A stretch of 42,145 nt of DNA from Streptomyces sp. ISL-98 (GTDB lineage Bacteria > Actinomycetota > Actinomycetes > Streptomycetales > Streptomycetaceae): positions 1-42,145 of the forward strand of contig NZ_JAGGPB010000009.1 of the NCBI RefSeq assembly GCF_018614055.1, given 5' to 3'. The notes under the pieces were generated by a model, which worked only from the letters and a program-made list of their open reading frames with translations, did no database searches and was not told where the DNA came from. The first letter of the stretch is position 1. Each line of letters begins with the position of its first letter. The position numbers and the translations under genes are program-made. Below, piece by piece: positions 39,194 through 42,145 of the stretch.

Positions 39194-39727
39194 ATGGCGT
39201 CGGTGCTGGGAGTGCTGGAGGAGCGGGAGACATCTGCCCGCGTGCGGGTGGAAGGGCTGCGGGAGGAAGTCGCCCGGTTGGCTGGGGTGTTGGAGGCCGC
39301 GGAGATCGAGCTGGACCGGCGGGTGATCGCGCGGGAAGAGCTGGTCGAGGCCCTGGCCGCCTCGGCTGCCGAGACCACCGCCGTGACCGGGGCCGAGGCG
39401 GAGCAGGAAACCGCGCCCTCGCCCGCGCCGGTGCCGGGCTCGATCGTGCCGCCCTGGCGGGACGGGTTGCCGGTGACGGTGCTGGCGCCGGACTACCAAC
39501 GGATCCTGGGCGTGCTCGACGAGCGGCAGCCGGCGGGCCAGGGACCGCTGAAGGCCAAGGAGATCACGGTGGAGCTGGGCCTTGGGACGGCGTCGGCGAA
39601 GGTCGAGGGGGTGCGCTCGAAGGCCAGGCGCCTGGCGGAGCGCGGGTGGCTCGTGCAGGAGACGTCGGGGATGTTCAGCGCCGGCCGCCGGCCCGTGCCC
39701 GCGCCAGACGCCGCCCCATCCGCGTGA
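39194..39727 (+). CDS. Coiled-coil plus winged-helix-like protein, unknown function
   Basis: 177 residues from ATG 39194, preferred over 39176 because GAGGGG lies eight bases before it. The N-terminal ~60 residues form a coiled coil (LEERETSARVRVEGLREEVARLAGVLEAAEIELDRRV). A Pro-rich linker (ETAPSPAPVPG) leads to a C-terminal winged-helix-like region: VLAPDYQRILGVL, then PLKAKEITVELGLGTASAKVEGVRSKARRLAERGWL. Similar proteins are frequent beside IS elements in Streptomyces. The last 17 codons overlap the 3' end of the convergent IS5 transposase, so the tail may have been altered by that insertion. DNA binding is plausible; the role is unknown. Confidence 0.65.
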   Translation: MASVLGVLEERETSARVRVEGLREEVARLAGVLEAAEIELDRRVIAREELVEALAASAAETTAVTGAEAEQETAPSPAPVPGSIVPPWRDGLPVTVLAPDYQRILGVLDERQPAGQGPLKAKEITVELGLGTASAKVEGVRSKARRLAERGWLVQETSGMFSAGRRPVPAPDAAPSA

Positions 39728-40595
39728 CCATCGACCACCGGATCATCGCCTCGCTGCTGGCCGGCAACGTCTCGTAGTCCCGGGCCAGCCGGCGCGAATG
39801 CATCAGCCACGCGAACGTGCGCTCTACTACCCAGCGCCTCGGCAGCACCACGAACCCCTCCATGTCGTCGGTGCGCTTGACGACCTCCAGGGTGAGCGCG
39901 AGTTTCTGCCGGCACCAGCCGACCAGGCCGCCGGTGTAACCGCCGTCGGCCCAGACCAGGCAGATGTCACGGTGCAGGCGGCGCAGCCGCCGCAGCAGGC
40001 CCACTGCGGCATCCCGGTCCCCGACGTTCGCGGCGGTCACCGCGACGACCAGCAGCAGGCCGAGGCAGTCGGTCACGATGTGCCGTTTGCGGCCGCCCAC
40101 CTTCTTCCCGCCGTCCCAGCCGCGTGAGACGGACGGCACCGAGGCCGCGGCCTTCACCGACTGCGCGTCGATGATCCCGGCCGTCGGCTCCGCCTCACGG
40201 CCCTCCCGCTCACGCACCCGTCCGCGCAGCCGGTCGTGGAACTCTGTGATCAGCCCGTGCTCGCGCCAGCGGCGGAAGAAGGCGTAAACGCGGCCCCAAT
40301 CAGGGAAGTCCGCGGGCATCGCCCGCCAGGAGATCCCGCCCGCGACCAGGTAGCGGATCGCGTCCAGCATCTGGCGATGGCAGTAGCCCTCGGGCTGCCC
40401 GCCCCTGCCCTGAAGCCAGGCCGGCACCGGCAGCAACGGCCGGATGGCCGCCCATTCCGCGTCCGTCGTGTCCGACGGATACCGGCGCACCCGGCCCGGA
40501 TGATCGGCCGCGTTGCCGTACACATGCGCGAGGCAATCACACGATGGAGCAGCCGAGTTGAACTGAACGGGCTCGGACGCGTACAACAACGACAC
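39675..40595 (-). CDS. IS5-family transposase, full length
   Basis: 306 residues from GTG 40595, with GGGAGG five bases upstream. The N-terminal DUF4096-like domain is YPSDTTDAEWAAIRPLLPVPAW and MLDAIRYLVAGGISWRAMPADFPDW. Catalytic residues are in GIIDAQSVKAAASV (Asp), VWADGGYTGGLV (Asp) and RWVVERTFAWLMHSRRLARDYE (Glu). It is a single ORF without frameshift and probably functional. The element ends could not be fixed; a perfect 10-bp inverted repeat overlaps its start codon, and its 3' end runs into the convergent gene at 39194-39727. Confidence 0.92.
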   Translation of the reverse strand: MSLLYASEPVQFNSAAPSCDCLAHVYGNAADHPGRVRRYPSDTTDAEWAAIRPLLPVPAWLQGRGGQPEGYCHRQMLDAIRYLVAGGISWRAMPADFPDWGRVYAFFRRWREHGLITEFHDRLRGRVREREGREAEPTAGIIDAQSVKAAASVPSVSRGWDGGKKVGGRKRHIVTDCLGLLLVVAVTAANVGDRDAAVGLLRRLRRLHRDICLVWADGGYTGGLVGWCRQKLALTLEVVKRTDDMEGFVVLPRRWVVERTFAWLMHSRRLARDYETLPASSEAMIRWSMVTRMGRRLARARAGGRR

Positions 40596-40654
40596 CAGGG
40601 CCTCCCGGCACTGCTCGGTCAGATTCGCATCCCCGAGCTACCGAGAGGCCCTGG
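40593..40654 (-). promoter_or_regulatory. Leader hairpin overlapping the IS5 transposase start
   Basis: CCAGGGCCTC (40595-40604) and GAGGCCCTGG (40645-40654) are perfect complements across 40 bp. On the transcript the 3' arm covers part of the GGGAGG ribosome site and reaches the GTG start, so a long read-in message could not easily be translated. Confidence 0.65.
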
Positions 40655-40680
40655 CATCAGTCAGGTCTCCACGCCACACG

Positions 40681-40710
40681 AAGTGGATCTTCGCACCCGA
40701 AGATCCACTT
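40681..40710. terminator. Perfect 13-bp hairpin between the two transposase genes
   Basis: AAGTGGATCTTCG (40681-40693) and CGAAGATCCACTT (40698-40710) pair around CACC. It lies 24 bases after the stop of the IS701-like gene (minus strand) and upstream of the IS5 leader, so it probably terminates the first and shields the second. Confidence 0.8.
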
Positions 40711-40734
40711 TCGATACACGCCCTAGCTTGATCT

Positions 40735-42145
40735 TTAACCAGTGCGGCGTGGTCGTGGGGTGGTTGGCTTCTTCGTTCGCTGTTTCGCAGGTTGTGTCTT
40801 GCGGGGTGTGTGCACGTCGTGGCGGGGTGTGGGCCGGGTGTTCTTTCTGCCCGGTGGCCGTCCGGGGCCGGGGCGGGTGGGTTTCGGTGCTTGGGCCGGG
40901 CAGCTGGCCTTGTGGCGGATGTGCCGGAAGTCGCGGCGGACGCGGGCGGGGGTAAGCCTGTCCGGGGAGCTGGGTTTCTCCCAGGGACGGCGCCGGTCGG
41001 CTGCGAGTGGGCGGGCGAGCCGCAGTTGGGTGTAGGCGGCGAGGATCAGCCAGGTCCATCGGTCGGCCGCCTCGGGGGTGCGGATCTTTGGGGAGGTCCA
41101 GCCGAGGGTCTGTTTGAACAGGCGGAAGGTGTGCTCGATGTCGAAGCGTCGCAGGTATGCCTGCCAGAGACGGTCGGCGTCTGCCGGAGTGGCGTCGGTG
41201 CCCGACCACCACAGCCAGACCGGCTTGGGTGTTGCTCCGCTGGGCAGGTGGTCGATGTCCAGGCGGATGACCGTCCCTTCGACGATGGGGAGGGTGCCGT
41301 CGGTGGCTGCCCAGGAAGAGCGGTGGGTCAGCTTGGGGTGCAGCCGGTTCCAGGAGCGGGCCCTGGCGGTGCCGTAGAGACGTGTGTCGGTAACCGTTTC
41401 GGTGTCCGGGGTGCCCCAGGTGTCAGGCTGCCCGAAGACGAACTCGCTGCCGTGCCGGGGCGGTCGGCCCTGGGTGTGCGGCAGCCGGGCTGGGACAGCC
41501 CTGCGCAGGACGCGATCGGATCGCATCCGGGCCAGCACCTGAACCGGCAAGTCGCCCAGGAGGAAGCCGAGGCGGGGTGCGTCGTATCCGGCGTCCGCGA
41601 CGATGAGGATGTCCGGGTCGCCCTTCTGCCACTGCCCCGCTGCGATCAGTCGCTGAAGCAGATCGCGCAGCTGCCGGGCGGTGACGGTGGCGGTGTCGTC
41701 CCCGGGCGTCAGACGCAGTGCGTCCAGCGGTGCGGTCCATGAGCTGCGGCCCGGCTCGAGCGCGCAGATGATCGAGTAGGGCCAGCCGGGGACCGGGATG
41801 TGCTGGTCCTTGCCCCGTCCGTAGGTGTGGCACAGGATCCGTTCCGGTGAGGTGTGGGCGTCGGGCCGCAGCCAGCAGGTGACATCGACAGCCAGGACCA
41901 GCCGGCCATCGGCAGCCCGCGGCAGTGGCACTTCGGCCAGTGCCCGCCGCAGCCGGCCGACATCGATGCCTCCACGGGCCACAGCCGCGTAGAGCCCTCC
42001 ATGGCCGCGGCGGTGTTCGCCCACCAGCGACAGCTCGGCCAGCGACCTCACCGGCCCGTCGCCGCACAGAACGGCATCAGCCAGCTCGAACAACGCGTCC
42101 GATCGGGCGGTCAGGCAGGAGTAGAACTCGCCCCGGAAGCATGAC
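40735..42145 (-). CDS. IS701-like DDE transposase, 5' end outside the window
   Basis: The frame is open from the right edge to the stop at 40735, about 470 residues, and misses only the first few codons (the reading at the edge is CFRGEFYSCLTARSDALFELADAVL, typical of residues 4-28). DDE residues are expected in LVLAVDVTCWLRPDA, LIVADAGYDAPRLGFLL and RRFDIEHTFRLFKQTLGW (Glu in IEHTF). The C-terminus is a basic Pro/Arg/Lys-rich tail (KPTRPGPGRPPGRKNTRP). This type is very common in Streptomyces genomes. It appears intact as far as visible. Confidence 0.9.
   Translation of the reverse strand, partial: SCFRGEFYSCLTARSDALFELADAVLCGDGPVRSLAELSLVGEHRRGHGGLYAAVARGGIDVGRLRRALAEVPLPRAADGRLVLAVDVTCWLRPDAHTSPERILCHTYGRGKDQHIPVPGWPYSIICALEPGRSSWTAPLDALRLTPGDDTATVTARQLRDLLQRLIAAGQWQKGDPDILIVADAGYDAPRLGFLLGDLPVQVLARMRSDRVLRRAVPARLPHTQGRPPRHGSEFVFGQPDTWGTPDTETVTDTRLYGTARARSWNRLHPKLTHRSSWAATDGTLPIVEGTVIRLDIDHLPSGATPKPVWLWWSGTDATPADADRLWQAYLRRFDIEHTFRLFKQTLGWTSPKIRTPEAADRWTWLILAAYTQLRLARPLAADRRRPWEKPSSPDRLTPARVRRDFRHIRHKASCPAQAPKPTRPGPGRPPGRKNTRPTPRHDVHTPRKTQPAKQRTKKPTTPRPRRTG

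Noticed and set aside
1..42145. CRISPR arrays, tRNA, rRNA and phage structural genes
   Set aside because: No regularly spaced repeat array, no tRNA cloverleaf ending and no capsid or tail motifs were seen on either strand.

Overview
The window is about 42 kb of very GC-rich DNA. The codon use, many GTG starts, the XRE/DUF5753 plus DUF6879 regulators, a HATPase-type regulatory protein, an Eis-like acetyltransferase and the mix of IS families all point to an actinomycete, most likely a Streptomyces accessory region (chromosome arm, plasmid or integrated island). This is inferred from gene content; there is no rRNA or other marker gene.

Layout. 1-4 kb: an IS3-type transposase fragment and a frameshifted Tn3-family tnpA. 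4-7.4 kb: a DHA2-type MFS exporter with its TetR repressor and twin operators, then a serine resolvase and the first 60 codons of another Tn3-type tnpA. 7.4-8.7 kb: a small cassette bounded by ~90-bp inverted repeats, holding one intact and one truncated ABM/SnoaL-like gene. 8.8-13.1 kb: a frameshifted coiled-coil protein, a WYL regulator divergent from a VOC protein plus monooxygenase pair with a perfect operator between them, a 5'-truncated TPR/STAND-type protein and a Ku C-terminal relic. 13.3-20.3 kb: a tightly packed eight-gene operon on the minus strand. 20.7-27.1 kb: regulators, CutA, a three-gene operon of unknown function, IS5 and IS630 relics and a lipoprotein gene with an in-frame amber codon. 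27.2-31.6 kb: an IS nest (truncated IS1380, complete IS3, complete IS1380). 31.8-33.6 kb: an FAD monooxygenase divergent from a TetR regulator with two operators. 33.9-38.2 kb: DUF6879/XRE regulators divergent from four translationally coupled small genes, and a DinB-like protein. 38.3-42.1 kb: integrase debris, a coiled-coil/winged-helix protein, an IS5 element and an IS701-like transposase cut by the window end.

The most coherent biology is the eight-gene operon. In order of transcription it encodes a 2-keto-4-pentenoate hydratase, an acylating acetaldehyde dehydrogenase, a 4-hydroxy-2-oxovalerate aldolase, a CitE/HpcH lyase, a MaoC hydratase, an Eis-like acetyltransferase, an APH-like kinase and a PIG-L deacetylase. 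Gaps are at most 23 bp and several genes overlap. The first three genes are the classical lower meta-cleavage set, but no ring-cleavage genes are present, and the last three modify amino or hydroxyl groups. That fits either an unusual catabolic unit or a small biosynthetic or modification pathway. A second theme is regulation by palindromes: four regulators each sit beside perfect or near-perfect inverted repeats. A third is that IS transposase genes from two families have leader hairpins able to mask the ribosome binding site or start codon.
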